From Branchiostoma floridae (Eukaryota > Chordata > Leptocardii > Amphioxiformes > Branchiostomatidae), in assembly GCF_000003815.2 (NCBI RefSeq), contig NC_049979.1, forward strand, positions 16,178,900 to 16,242,899: DNA of 64,000 nt, written 5' to 3'. Below are positions 13,601-36,772 of the stretch, piece after piece. The notes below the pieces were generated by a model that was not told the DNA's origin, did no database searches, and saw only the letters and a program-made list of their open reading frames with translations. Position 1 is the stretch's first letter; every line of letters begins with the position of its first letter. The position numbers and the translations under genes are program-made.

Positions 13601-16600
13601 AGTTAAGACGGGTATCTCAAATAGTTAGTAATTTAATGTCCCATTTTCTATTTTATAACACACATATATGAATTCACAGAGATAAATATTAGATAACAGT
13701 TCTACTTTATCATGTGAAGACGTACAAATCTTACCCAGTTCTTCATATTTACTCTTGCTCTTACTCTTAGATGGTTTCTCTTCCACTGTGGAGATTCTGG
13801 AGTGGGGCTAAGATGAAAACATTTATGGTAAATAACTGTAGTAACTCCTTGGTGATTGGAATGGAAACGGAAAATATCTAACAGGCTGAACCCAAAGAGC
13901 ATGTACATGTACATGTATATGAAATATGCATTAAACAGCAATATTTTAGAAACTTTATGCAGACACTATAAATAGGAAGTTACTAACATCAGATCCCCAG
14001 GTTGCGATACTCTTCTGCATGATGAGTAAGGCAGCCCCACCCTTTGCCACATCAGTTACAAAGTCCTCTGACACAACATGGACATCAGCAGCTTTGGCAT
14101 CCTTAATCTTCTTACTCATTTTCTGCACATCCTCTGCACAGAAGAAAAACAACAACATGTTAGTCTTTTTTCATAGCTACACGTACCTGGCATTATGTCC
14201 CATAACGAAACTACTACCACTCTGTCAATACTTCCTAGAGCAATGGCAGCAAGTGTCTTCATGAAGGTGCAAACAGTTCCCCATAGTTACGCTGAACTGC
14301 ATTGATTTCATCTGGTTGTTCACTTGTAGACATCTTAATGATCGCCCACTCAAGGAAGGCATGACAGGAAGCTTTTATGGTTTCTCTACAGGAGAACTGT
14401 GAGGGCCTGTGATATGCTAAGGAGATAAATTGTACAAAACTACAATACAAGACAGGTGTAGTTGTCACTGCATCCCTCTAAGATGATATCTTCTTACCTT
14501 TGGAGCTGATGACACAGGCCACAGAACCATCCACCTTGCTCACCACAGTCCCTCCTAGCTTCTCTATTGCCTTAGTCATCTCTGGTTTAGACTTTGTTGT
14601 TTTACCCAAAACAACCTTCACATTGTTCAATGGCTTTTCACCAGCTCTGAAAACAATGCAACATTTTCTCTTAAAATATAATCATAAAATGCCATGCTAA
14701 AATCATGTTTCTCCTGACAGAGGTCAACTATTAAGTAAGTAAACATCTTTAATCCCCCCCCCCCCCAAGACTTAACACAGTAGAATAGTCTGTATTTGTT
14801 ACTAGACTGGATGCCAGAATCTCTATTTCCATGATATCTAGCAAGGGCGCATTCTGTTACACGGGACCACAATAGGCCAGCAGGAGCAAGTCATGGACTA
14901 AATACAACAGAACAGGCATTAACTCCTGGCAGTCAAAGGACATATGAAGTTAGTCAAAATAAAAGCAGAACTTAGTTTAAAAGCACAAGCAGCCAAAATA
15001 AAAGCAGTACTTAGTTAAAAGCGCAAGCAGTGTACCGCTTGTTGTTCTGTTTTCACCTGAAATCTTACTGAGGTAACAACACTCTAACCCAACAGGACAT
15101 GAGATGCCTTTTATAGTTACATTTCATCTGTTAGTGCCAACTGTTGGAAGACTCCATAATACAATTGGGAGTCCTTAACTAGTCATGGCAGGTGTGTAAA
15201 ATTGCATCCTGCTCCTGCTCCAATGGCAGGATCTACACACAGATACTGAGAAAAGGAGTAACAGTCCTATCTCATCTGTTTCTCAGTGTCTAGCTCAGGG
15301 TGGCCTACGGTAGAATTTCCTTGGGGAATATTGGCCCTAGATCCAAGGAGCTGACCTGTGTAGGTCCTGGAAACAGCCTATAATCATCCAGGCTAACCTA
15401 TTACAGGTCTTTAGAATACCAATCCTAAATTCATGTAGCCACCCACATACCAGCAGTAATGTTTAAATACCTGGAGGAGGAACTGAAACTATCTGTGGTG
15501 TCAGATGCAGCAGCAACATGAGCAGCTGAGAACACCCGAGCAGCTACCTTGGACTTGAACTTCTTCCTGAAAGCGTAATTTTGAAAGACAAAAATCAACT
15601 TGGTATCTCACAGATAACAAAATGTTGTTACAATGTCAGCATTGGGAAATGCTATTGATGCATGCTTAGAGATGTAAATACATTCTGGGTTGGTAGTAAT
15701 CATAGTACAAATTACAGTGCTAAAATTTCTTCCAACACAAAGGTATACACGGATCAAATTCTTAACGACCATCGTTACCTTCTTCAAGATCAACACATTT
15801 CTGAAGAGGTTACAACAGGAACTTCCAAGTATTGCTCGGGTTTAAAGGAAAATATTGCTCTCTAATAAAACTTCACAAATGACAAGCCCATGGACAACAA
15901 AATAATCTACATACAAAAAGGGAACCTCCTCCTTAAGATCAGCAGGGATGATCCACTTCTTCCTCTTAGGTTCACGTGTGGTGTAGATACACTTGGTCCA
16001 CTCTGTAAGGTTGCCTGAGCAGTGGTACCCATCACTTCTGTAGAACAACTGCCCTTGTTTACACTCAGGACAACGCTGCAGTGCCCCAAACGCCATGCCA
16101 TCACTCAGTCTGTCCAGCAACTAGTAGACACAAAGGGAACCAAAAACATGGATAAGGGTCACAAATTCTCAAATAAAACAAAGGAAAGGAAAAACAAACT
16201 CCCAACAAGATGTATTTCAACAAATTCTATGGCAAGAGCCTATGCATTACTCACAGCACTCTCCCCACTAGGAATGTCTTGGTCATTGGCCAACAGCAGT
16301 TCCTTCAGGTCACTGTTTTCCATAGACTTGCAAAGCTCATCACGGATCTTCCACACCAGCTTACTCTGCTCCTAAAATAACAAAGTACCAGTGCACAATA
16401 TGGTCATGGATTTGACTCTATATGTGCAGGTTTACCAAGGCAAAAATGTGCACTGTACATGGAGTAAACAATACCATGTATACACAAATATACATCATCC
16501 AGTAAAGGGCTTTAAGGAAAATCTGAGATGGGGGTGAGTGAGCAGCTTGTAAACAGCCTGTGCCATATTTTTTAAAATATCATACATGTACCTCAGTTCA

Positions 16601-19600
16601 CCACTTAGATTTACCAACTCATCTTTGCATTCTTTTCTTGCTATATTACTCCCCAATTCTTCTTTTGGGGCACTCTATAGCTTCCGTTGTACCTAATATA
16701 ACAATCAGTTTACCTGAACCAAATTTCTCTTACTGTTCCGGATTCTGCAGGATGGTTAACTACCTTAAGTTTCTTTTCTTCCTCTGTTTCCTCTGTCTTC
16801 ACTTTTTTGGCAGCAGCTCCATTACTACCTTTTGCCTTCCGCTTCCTATGAAAATAAAATCATAACAAAACTACTTAACTGTCATCCATAGAATTATACT
16901 TCATAAGCAATGGAAAACATTATATGTACATGTTTGTCAACTCACAGTAACAATTTAAGTACCAACAGCAGTACATCAGCCGGCATAAGGTTGACCTTGA
17001 GTTATCTGCAATCATTGATTGCATCAATGTATTGTTTAATCTTCTTTACTCCTGAATAAAGGTGAACACTACTTTTTCCATCTAAGGGCATGACATATTA
17101 CATTTTTGCCCCACTGTCCCAATACAAGTCCTTTTATACCCTGTAGTTCCTGGTCCCAGCTTCTTGACCAGTACACCTTGGTCATCCTTGCTGAGGTTCT
17201 TGTAGCCTTGGATGACAGAGGGAGCCATGTCTGTAGTGAAACCCAACTCCTCTCTATTTTCCACAAAACAGTCCACATGATGCCACAGGTCCTTGGGCCC
17301 CCACTGGTCTCCCTCATCAACCTTCTTGGAGATTCTGATCAAGCCCTGAGGAAAATACAGGTAGGTAGAAATAAATAAACTGCTAACATTCTGAGGTGAA
17401 ATGTGGAATCAGCATAAACCTGAACACATTTGACTGGATCTCATAAGCTCAACATCAGCAAGACTGAACCTAACTTACCTATACAACACATTAGTACACA
17501 AGCAGGACCCATGAAGTTATCCCTGCAATATTATCCATTTACATCCAAATGCTTGCCAGTAAGACAGCGGTCAGCTGTCAGTTTGGATCAGCCTGTCGTC
17601 TCTTACCTTGTCTATCTTCTCAGAACACCCTCTGCAGGTACTTCTGTTAGACTTGGCATACTCTACACTGACGTCCAGGCCCCCAGGTGCATCTACCTCG
17701 TCTCCTCCACCTGTCTCACCCCCTCCTGATGATCCCTCACCACCAATGTTTTTCTAATAACAACAAACAAGAGCAAATCACGTACTGCCTGTTCTGTGTC
17801 ATCTAACAAAATGAAAAGAACTTCACCACAAGAGTTGTAAAGATCAAGGAAAACCTAACTAGCGACAGAATGCTTGTAGTAGTTGTACATAACTGGTATT
17901 TTGCCTATATTTCTCATCCAACTATCAGCTGTTATGGATGCTACTATCAGGCACTAAAAAACATGGGATCACTTGGGATAAGAGGCTTGTTCAAAACATG
18001 TGTCAAATCTGATAAATCATTGCAAAACAATGGTCTAACCTTAAGCTTTTCCTGGTCATCCCACCGCAAGGCAGTCACTCCACTGAACTCTACAGTAGAG
18101 TTTGGCTTACATTTCTTGAAGAAGCAGGAGTAGTGGAACCAGTTTGGAATCTGGAGGAATGACCAAATAACAGTTTTACTGGTACATAAGCAATGCATAT
18201 TAATGGTCATATAACATTTGGCTTTCCTTGAAATGTCCAATGGTGCAGCATTTGCTAAGTGTTATGAAATATGAACAACAAATCACACAAAAGAGAACCC
18301 CACACCGCCTTTAACATTGTATTAGTTCATGCCCTACTCAAGTAGTCGTGGAAAGTACCAGCAAACAAGAAAAAACTTACCTTCCCATCAAAATGAGGAG
18401 ACTGACAGTTTCATGGAGCAGGGTCATGGAAGGAACAAAATAAGAACCTTTAATACCTTCATATATTACATTTGTATGACAAAACATAATTTTGTATACA
18501 ATATACAGATTTTTTTTTAAAATTCACTGTTCACCTATAGAATACCATAGATACCCAAATAAAACACCTTGCATACTAAACTGATAATTTGCGATTGTTA
18601 TATGAGTCAGCAGTATTTGGATTCATCACGCTTCAAACTAAAGCAAGCAAATGTTCATGGTGGACAAGCAAGCCGACCAGTGCCAACTGTCGGCGTCGAC
18701 TCGGCGACCAAAGGAAAATTTAAAAGGTAGGCTTCTGTACCATGTAAAGTCATACATAGAAATCCTTAGGATTTCTCATAGTCTGTACAGTAAACCTGTA
18801 TAACACCTACTTTGTAGTTATATTTCAGCCATACCATAGGTATGGTGAAATATATTGTATTCGTAATGTTTCTTTCTTTCTTTCTTTCTTTCTTTCTCCT
18901 GTCAAATTTTCAAAGCGATTCATCTCCGCCGTTTCTGGACCAAATGACTTGAAATTTGGCACAAGGGTAGAGTGGGCCAATACCCAAATGTGTTTTTTTT
19001 ATTTTTTTCATATCTGCTCCTTAAATGATTTTATTGAGGTTTTATTGCAACTTTTGGACCAAGACTGTATATTTTGGCCCCCTGTACCATGGTATTACAT
19101 CCAAATGACCTGAAATTTGGCACAGAGGTGCCCTAGATACTTATTCAAAGGATCCATGTATAATATGTAGTATAAATCACTTCAAAATGGCTCCTTAAGG
19201 AGGTTTTTGTGGGAGAGTTTAGGATAGGTAAGGTTGGAGTGCCGAGGTCAACGACCTCTAGGTCATTCTGGTGTGTCAGGGCCACAGGTGTGCCAGGTAG
19301 ATCCAATTATCTCCCTACCTACCTAGTCCATAGACATCCAGGTGGTTGGTGGACAAGGTAAATCCAATTAATGGCCAGCCAATGAGCGAGGTTATTTTGC
19401 TGGAAGAGTCCATTGTTGGACAGGGGGTGTATTTTAAAATTTACTTTTAGACTTTGGTGATAATGCCAATGTTTTTTTTAGCGGAAGTGTTTTCGCACTG
19501 ATCCACTTGACATAAGACTACTACTGGGACAGTCCATTTTTGCACATAGGGGGGGATTAAAAAAAATCAGTTTTGGACATGGGTGATGATTCCGAATTCC

Positions 19601-21831
19601 ATTTGTTAAATGGAAGTTTACCCCCACCTGAAGACTGTACATGAGGAGGATTCGGCAGCCAATCAGCAAGCCTTGTTTTATCTGGAAGAGCCCATTCATG
19701 TATGGGGGACTTTTTTTTAAATTCAGTTTTGGACTGGGTTGCTTCTTATGCAAAGGCCATGTACTGTGAGTATTTCTGGACATGTCTATTGTGCAATTTC
19801 AAACAGGGTGAGCTGGGAGATTCCATTCTACGACGAAGGGGGTATTTTTTTTAAATTCATTTTGTGGACTTCGCTGACTATTTTAGCTGATATATTTTTG
19901 GATCGCTCCACTTTACATAGGGGTATAACAGGAAGAGTCGATTCTTGCACAGAGGGGGGATTTTTTGCAAATATGGTTTTGAACGGCTGATGATTCCAAA
20001 TTCCATTTCTTAGCGGAAGTGTTTTTGTAGTCGTCTATTTTTTTGAGTCCATTCTTGAAGGGGTTTTTGTAAGATTCATTTTTGCTCATAAGTGTGATTA
20101 GTAGTTAGAAGTCATTTTAAGCAGAAGTGTTCCATTTTTGCACATGAGTGATTTTGGAACAGTCTATTGTTACATGAGGAGGGAGATGGCTGAAATATGC
20201 TGTATTTGCTCTCAAGCAAATGTCGGCCTTTCTAGTTTGAGTTTAATGTTAGGGTGCAACAGTTGGACTAATGTAGTATATAAAGTGCCACTGGTCTAGA
20301 AATTCCACCCTGCATGACCCAGCTGCCTGACCCACAGTCCTATACTAAAGAATAGAACTTAGAACTTTATTGCGTGACAATTGTAGCAGGTACAATGTAT
20401 GGCAATCTGAATATACCATCTAACAACTAATCTAATCTAATGTAACAGTATAAACAATCTTAGATTATTAGCCATCTAACAACTAATCTAATCTAATGTA
20501 ACAGTATAAACAATCTTAGATTATGTCAATATTGCATTGTCTCATTTTTGCAAGTTGTAAATGAATTGGTCTACGTAGGCAGATATATGGACAGGACATG
20601 ATAATATCATATTGAATATCTTATTGAATATCTGTCTTAACGTGGTAGTAATGCGCCGCGTGCCTGCAAAGCTGGTGTGTTGCGCCGAACGGCGGTTATA
20701 CCGGCTATATCATACAGATACAGAGTACAATATCGGACTTACATACAATAGATTGTAATAACTTTTGGCGGTCTTCGTAGGTCGGACAATCCATTATGAA
20801 GTGTAATTCGTTGTCTATGTCATTATGGCATGTGGGACAAAGATTTTCATTGGCTGGTACTAGTATGTTGTAGTGTCGGCCCTTTTCAATTTGTAAAGTG
20901 TGAGCACTAATCCTTAGTTTCGTTAGGTCATTTCTAAACAATTTCTTCTGAACACTTGATAGCCTGGATACCAGACTGTCGCTTGGGCCACACTAGCCGG
21001 CCAGCTCTTCGCTCTGGGGCCAACATACCACAGGGGTACTAGTAGTCGGAGCTGTAGTAAAACATCCATGGGGGCCTGTGGCCCTGGAGCAGAAGAGTTG
21101 GCTTATGTATTCCTTGCAGTCTGAGGATCCAGTGCATCCAGTAAGGCGTCAGGCAAATTTGCATGTGTATAATGAATACTAGTACCAAACGAGACGCATA
21201 ATCTATTATAAGTACCAAGAATTTACAAAAGAATAGCTTGCATTTGCACACGCCTGTCTGCCTTTGTAGACCTCAATCAAAATTTCACAGCTATAAAACA
21301 ACGGAAGCCAAGTAAACGCTAAAGCAAATGTTGCAGGCCTATGCAGGCCCGGGCTTGCATGATCTAAATCTTGCGCCCCCCTCCCACAGGTTGTTTGTTA
21401 TTGTTCGATGACAATAGCAAACGTTGACGTTTCAACCTCCTTGATCTTTGGCACTCATAGAAACGATGTACGACTTCATCACTTACGCCCCGACATAACC
21501 CCACAACAGCTCACTTCTTTCAAAAATTATTATACTACCTACTAGTAGAGCAAAGGACCTTCAGCAGATCAGGTCTAGTGCTAACGTTACGGCCACCACT
21601 ATGTGTGAATGGCCATGACATGTGATGAGCGTCTCGAGCACCATGTCCCAGTGTCCGTAAAAATCCTTGAATTTCGGTCCTACCAGGTAAATACCAGAGC
21701 TTTACACGTACCTGCACCATTCTAGCAAGCCTAAGGGAGTCCTTTTGGATGCTTAGCTTGCACAGTTTGCACGAAGCCCGGCTACTTTTGGCATATTCTG
21801 CCTTGTACGTCTTTCCTTCGTCGTCTGCCAT
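7623..21831 (-). CDS. PARP1: Poly(ADP-ribose) polymerase 1
   Basis: Nuclear DNA-break sensor that uses NAD+ to add poly(ADP-ribose) to proteins. Twenty-six exons: 21831-21712, 18401-18381, 18150-18040, 17753-17607, 17345-17140, 16845-16764, 16371-16255, 16120-15915, 15566-15471, 14646-14498, 14133-13988, 13807-13735, 13414-13352, 13163-13031, 12703-12582, 12305-12232, 12019-11891, 11316-11233, 10955-10833, 10664-10536, 10233-10135, 9946-9794, 9317-9190, 8751-8690, 8324-8207, 7701-7623; all phases close, about 989 residues (human 1014). Zinc finger 1 ligands C21, C24, H53, C56; finger 2 CRGC and HHVDC; a KRK...KKVK nuclear signal; finger 3 C285, C288, C302, C312; BRCT (about 355-450); WGR (about 490-620); helical regulatory domain; ART domain with H837 (LLWHGSR), Y871 and E964 (SLLYNEY). 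The start at 21831 fits the MA-D/E N-terminus of the family; another ATG lies 24 nt upstream in frame. Confidence 0.96.
9947..10134 (-). other. PARP1: Non-canonical GC-AG intron in PARP1
   Basis: The exon ending at 10135 is followed on the minus strand by GCAAGA and the next exon begins after TTAG at 9947-9948. Only this junction gives [12 protein letters not shown], which aligns without gap to the family sequence EVIDIFKIEREG. GCAAG after GAG is the usual context of the minor GC-AG donor class. A GT three codons earlier would delete conserved residues. Confidence 0.85.
11524..11854. mobile_element. MITE-like element in PARP1 intron
   Basis: About 331 bp bounded by perfect 15-bp inverted ends CAGGGCTCGAAATAC and its complement, with a possible 5-bp flanking duplication TAAGT. 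It carries several copies of GTGCAGGT(A/G). No transposase is present. The CAGGG ends recall hAT-type non-autonomous elements, but the flank is shorter than the 8 bp expected for hAT, so the superfamily is left open. Confidence 0.8.
14952..15028. repeat. Two-copy tandem repeat of about 38 bp
   Basis: Two adjacent diverged copies of a unit containing CAAAATAAAAGCAG and CTTAGTT, within the PARP1 intron between exons 15566-15471 and 14646-14498. A C-homopolymer of about 14 bases lies at 14754-14767. Confidence 0.75.
18381..18401 (-). CDS. PARP1: PARP1 21-nt micro-exon (part of PARP1)
   Basis: A 7-codon, phase-0 exon encoding SPHFDGK, flanked by CAG acceptor and GTAAGT donor on the minus strand. 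Human PARP1 has the same segment (SPMFDGK) between MVQ and the finger 1 His/Cys pair. Including it places the zinc ligands at 21, 24, 53 and 56, exactly the human positions; skipping it shortens the finger loop by seven residues. It is too short to be found by open-frame length alone. Confidence 0.9.
18836..20240. repeat. Diverged repeat block in PARP1 first intron region
   Basis: About 1.4 kb bounded by related sequences in opposite orientation (TATTTCAGCCAT near 18820-18835 and ATGGCTGAAATA near 20186-20197). Inside are several diverged units that share a TCCATT(T/C)..GCACA motif, a G-run and T-run, a TTTTGGAC motif and GATTCC(A/G)AATTCCATTT. A (TTTC)n tract lies at 18869-18898. It looks like a decayed element with internal repeats; no open frame is retained. 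Confidence 0.55.
20345..20960 (-). mobile_element. 3' end fragment of a non-LTR retrotransposon
   Basis: The minus-strand frame 20941-20705 encodes [15 protein letters not shown], then C-P-T-C-H and a downstream HFIMDCP, the C-terminal Cys/His module that follows the reverse transcriptase in many invertebrate non-LTR (CR1/L2/RTE-like) elements. No polymerase domain lies upstream, so this is a 5'-truncated copy, as target-primed insertion commonly leaves. It sits in PARP1 intron 1 in the sense orientation. Confidence 0.65.
20416..20524. repeat. Tandem duplication, 56-bp unit
   Basis: Two nearly identical adjacent copies start at 20416 and 20472 (CCATCTAACAACTAATC...), lying in or next to the non-LTR fragment. 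High identity indicates a recent duplication or a 3'-UTR repeat of the element. Confidence 0.85.
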
Positions 21832-22429
21832 GCTGATTTTTGCCGCCTCTTGCACACGTTACGCCAACATCCCACAATGCACTGCGCAATCTCCAACTTC
21901 AAAACTTTTGTCAGGCCAGCATAACTTACATCCACTTTTGCCAAACGGTTGTATAGGAGGGGCTAAGTATCTACGATTGCTGTCGTTTGCATCATATAAT
22001 GTTGAGTGCTTGTACAAATGTAATATGTTGTGCATAATTGTTGGAACTAATTACCTGATAATTAAAAGCGATACCTAAGGACCATGCTGTGTCATTATTT
22101 GCCATAGATCATAACAAAACAGACCCTTTCAATTTTACATCAGTAAGACTCTGTACCAGCCCATCATCTTACCCAACCAGCAACCAGTTTGTGCAGTCCC
22201 CAGGATCATATCAGGATCAACCAAAATTGATTGACAGCAGCACCCGTCCCAGTAATGACCATATCATCCAAACAACTCTTCTTTATAATAATGGCCATCA
22301 TATCAATAATCCAACTAGATCCGTTTCACTATTGAAGTTGCAGTACGTCTTGTTCTAAGCTATTATTTTAGTATTTATTGTAAGGATGCAGGGAAGAAAA
22401 CCATGATTTTGTCTTCTTCAGAGAGAAGC
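21832..22429. other. PARP1 upstream region
   Basis: Non-coding stretch 5' of the PARP1 start codon on the minus strand. It should hold the 5' UTR and core promoter, but I see no clear TATA box or initiator to assign. Confidence 0.35.
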
Positions 22430-22710
22430 CACGTGAGATCATTTGGCGCAGCGGCAGCATGTCTGAGTCAGGACCAAGAGGTCGTGAGTTCAAACCCTGC
22501 CATGTCACCAAACTTGTGCCCTTGGGAAAGGCACTTGACATGACTTTCCTCACTTTACTCAGATGAAAATGAGTACCTAGCTTCGAATAGGACGTTAAAA
22601 GGAGGTCCCGTGTTTGGGAGAGCCACACCCCACGCATGTTAAAGAACCCACCAGACCTATCAAAAGAGTAGGGGACCATCCGGGTGGGAGTGGATCAAAC
22701 CTTAGTCCCA
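22430..22710 (+). mobile_element. tRNA-derived SINE
   Basis: Contains an RNA polymerase III type-2 promoter: an A-box-like TGGCGCAGCGG at about 22443-22453 and a B-box-like GTTCAAACC at about 22487-22495, at tRNA-like spacing. A conserved-looking body (GACGTTAAAAGGAGGTCCC) follows. No closed acceptor stem is visible, so it is not a functional tRNA gene. Confidence 0.7.
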
Positions 22711-22733
22711 TGGTCGCACATGGGGCAATTACT

Positions 22734-22850
22734 GTCGTATTGAGGTCACCTGAGTGGCGCCGAAAGGCAGCTCGCTCCAAACACTTGCGGCAGTCGTATT
22801 GAGGTCACCTGAGTGGCGCCAAATGGCAGCTCCCTCCAGACCCTTGCAAT
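22734..22850. repeat. Tandem duplication, 60-bp unit
   Basis: Two adjacent copies beginning GTCGTATTGAGGTCACC at 22734 and 22794, with a few substitutions, directly downstream of the SINE body and perhaps its variable 3' region. Confidence 0.9.
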
Positions 22851-25358
22851 TTAGACACACACCCCCACCTACTGTAAGCTCCTTGCAAGAGTAGTCGGAC
22901 GACCCAATAACAATGTAAATGAGACAAAATTTCATCTTAATCTAAAATGTTGATTTTCATTTCACTAAGCAAGTCCTGCAGCTTTCTTCAGCACAACTAC
23001 TGTCAATTAAACTTGGATGTGCAGAGGCTCTGGTATTGTCTGTTCTTGGTGTGGTGCTTACACCAGAGCATTTAATTGTATTAACAATACAAACTACTTG
23101 TCATGAGTCCTATCTATCAACTTGTTTCTAATTGAGCAGCTTTTGCTTAATCAACTATCCATGATAGTAGCACAACCTAGATGACACAATCACTGATAGA
23201 TAAAACCATGTATTATAAGCAGATCAGACCTCTAGACTATGTTTACATGGTTAGATCTATGTATGTCTTCTGGATAACGTATGCCCTCATATGCCCACAA
23301 GATATTTTCCAGAATTCCTAAAACTCACCAATGTCTTAAACAGAAAATACTTTCACATGTACGTGCCACACAGGCTTCCTTGACATTTAAAAACATAGTG
23401 CAATCTTAGTGCCATAATGCTGTTTTAATGTTCAGACAATAAAAAGAAAGACATAACAGAAGTGTGTCAAAAATAATCTCTATGGCAGGAGAATAGAAAG
23501 CCTACACACTGTGTTTTTTCCCTAGTACATACATTGACACAGATTATGAAGCACATGGAGAGATTAACTGGATCACATTTGTGAAACTTCTTTTGCATCA
23601 GTGTTGACAGTAGCCATTAACCCTTCCAGTGCCAGGTCTAATTAGAACAAGGTATTACAATTAGCCCACAATGCAGCAATGGTTAAAATACCCTTGTTAA
23701 CACATTACATTCATATCTTTGAAGCACTGTACACTGGATTTTACCTCACATAAGTGTATGGTTATATAGAACAATTTGGAAGAAAACACATTATGGACAT
23801 GGTAATATGTTTACCTGAAAATGCTTGCTTGCCTCAAACCATTCAGAAAGCTGAGTTACAACATACTTTCATATATTCCATTGTTTGCCAATCTATTTTA
23901 TGTTGCTGTTTTCCATTCAAACTTCCTCAAGTTCTCCTTTGTAGAGGAACTACTCAAAGATAAAGGCAAGCCCATTCATAAGTATTGCTGCAACATTAAG
24001 ATGTACGATACATATCATTTAAAATGCTCTCCAGCAATATTGTGCCATTGTAAAGTACAAGTTACATTTGTGAATGGCATCCCAACATGCCCAAGGAACA
24101 AAACATACAATGCACATTTTAAAGGTCAGGTCAATGAATACAGAATAAAGTGTAGTAGTCTGTAGTTCCTTTGGCATGCACTTCACCTGTCTCTGCTGCA
24201 TAAAATCTGTTATAACCTACAGCATGGGGAGAGCTACTATATTTTTTGCTTGCACAGCATAATCACCTCCTTATAAATAATCCACCCTGTTTCAAATTTT
24301 CTCTTTGATTGAATTCTTAAGTGGCATGTTCTACAAGGTAGCTGAGCAACATGGCATGTTTCAGATGGGCTAAACATCTTCTTGACTTTACCACAGTGGA
24401 AAACCAATGTTCTTCATTTTTTTAAAAATAACTTGAGATACAGTATTTTGGTGGATTAACTTTCCTAACAAAGTAGGGATATGGTCTTGTTAACAAATAT
24501 TCCTACTACCAGTACATTGTATTGACAAGTTATCAACAGACAAATTGTGGTCCAGTACTGACTTTCTTAAGATGCCACAGCATCCTCTTCTAACTGTCCC
24601 AAAATAAGATTTCAATATGTAATAGCTTTGGTTGCATCCACAACAGGCAACAGTACTTTGTTACTTGCAAAAAGGTCACTTCACACAAGTTGATAACTGC
24701 AATGCAGGGACTTATTTCTGTAACCTTATGGTGGCTGTTGGCTGAAGTTCCAAGTAAGAGATGCCTCATTTGACAAGTGCTGACAGCGGTGCATACACAA
24801 TATTGACACTGAAAAGTTGGCACAACAATCAGCCATTGCAAAATGAAACCGTATGTGACAGATTTATGCCCATATTTCCTGCAGCAGCCTGTATCGTATG
24901 TGGTATTCTTGGCGATCTTGACAAGTGATTGCCTCTGCAAGGAATGGATAGTCTCCCACTTCATAGAGGAAATTCTAATGTTTAACTATGTACCATTGAT
25001 TTGCCAAGGACAAACTGCATTGGACATGAAATCTGCAAAGAAATCAAATCTTGTGATGCATTTGGTTTTGGAAACAAAATGAAAATAAGAAAGTACCCAA
25101 ACTTTTTATACAATTCTTGAAGCTGTATACTAATTCATGTCATTACCAATTGTAACAAGTGCATGTCCCACATACAATATTGTGTATGAAGCAAAATACA
25201 CCAATCTGTAGATACATTGTCCTGGACTGCAGGAATTTGAGGAAAGTCACCAGCCTTAACATTACATTATTCAATCAAATAGTGACACATAATTTCTCTA
25301 CACCTAACAAGATGCCTACATCTAATTCAGGTGACTTGTCAAAAAGTATGCACAAAAT

Positions 25359-25364
25359 TTTATT
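25359..25364 (-). promoter_or_regulatory. Candidate AKT polyadenylation signal
   Basis: TTTATT on the plus strand, read as AATAAA on the AKT strand, downstream of both alternative last coding exons. Confidence 0.35.
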
Positions 25365-25616
25365 GCCATGTGTTGACGGAAGGTTTGTATATTAGTCTCC
25401 TTTATGGCACTACATTCTGAAAGCCCCACAACCTGTGGGCTAGGCTGTAATGAATGTAAGTAGGCACAGTTTATACAGCCTTCAGTCAATATTACATTTA
25501 CAGCTTCTGCCAAGTCTATTTCTTACTGTTTTCTCCACGGCTATGGCCACCTGCACCAAGCTGTATCACATGTATTTGTCCTATAACTTTGCTCGTCTCA
25601 TCAGCTATAATTGCTA

Positions 25617-25671
25617 TCATATATATATATCTTCATATATATATACTTTATATAAATGTATATATATATTT
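25617..25671. repeat. AT dinucleotide-rich tract
   Basis: Runs of (AT)n broken by CTTC and CTTTATAAATG, just downstream of the AKT stop on the minus strand. Confidence 0.8.
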
Positions 25672-25721
25672 GCAAGTAAGCCTTTTGGATAGCCTAGGCG
25701 ATGGAGGTTGATGGGGGAGCA

Positions 25722-36038
<10,317 letters not shown>

Positions 36039-36772
36039 GGTCGTCTGCACCACCGGCTCTCATACAAGACGGTCCAAACAGTCTTCTGCTTTACCTGGAC
36101 AGTTAAGGAAGTAACCTAAATGAGGACAAATTATGCACTAACCCACCCTAGGTAGAGAAAATATTTTCACGAAGAGACTACAGGAAAGAAAATTGATACG
36201 TTCACAAAGAGAACCACATAAAGTCACTAATAAAATTGTTGACGACACATAGAGAACATCTATATGTTGTAGACGAATGTTGTAAGCTTGGGCGATTCAT
36301 GGAAAGTACACGTCTGTCTGCACCAGACCTGGGCATACACGGCTGTCTGGCCACGATGCAACTTGAACATTTGCTGAATAATTTGGTGTGGCCAGTTGTC
36401 CAGAGAAGTGATCAAAGTTAAAATCTATGTTCATTACCCAGCAGCTCCCAAACTAATAGTCGTACACACAATATGGGTTTCACTTCTGTAGATCCCGATT
36501 TTTGGCACCACAAACTAGAGCTTTGTTAGTATGTAACGTTACAGGATGTGACATGACAGAAAAACATGAAGTTCTCCATCGACATGCACACTCTTCCATG
36601 TCCAATTTGAAAAACATTTTAAAGACATTACCTTCCTCACCAGCAGAAAAAAGGCACTCCTTCCTTGTGCAACTGCAATGTCCGTGGTTACGCACAATTA
36701 TGGGGAGAAAGAAACGCATAAAATAGAGAGGGTAATGTTCCGTATTTTCCTTGTTTTCAGTTTCAGGCGTGA

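Larger units (their letters stand above)
22851..25721 (-). other. AKT 3' UTR and spacer
   Basis: No exon with family similarity is seen on either strand. AT-rich, with a TATA-type dinucleotide tract at 25617-25671. The minus-strand AATAAA at 25359-25364, about 360 bp after the AKT stop, is a candidate polyadenylation signal; the UTR could be longer. Confidence 0.4.

Noticed and set aside
22440-22500. Possible functional tRNA gene
   Set aside because: A and B boxes are present, but no matched acceptor stem or anticodon arm can be drawn; a SINE head fits better.
24590-24964. 124-codon minus-strand frame
   Set aside because: It lies in the AKT 3' region, has no recognisable domain and an AT-rich composition like its surroundings.
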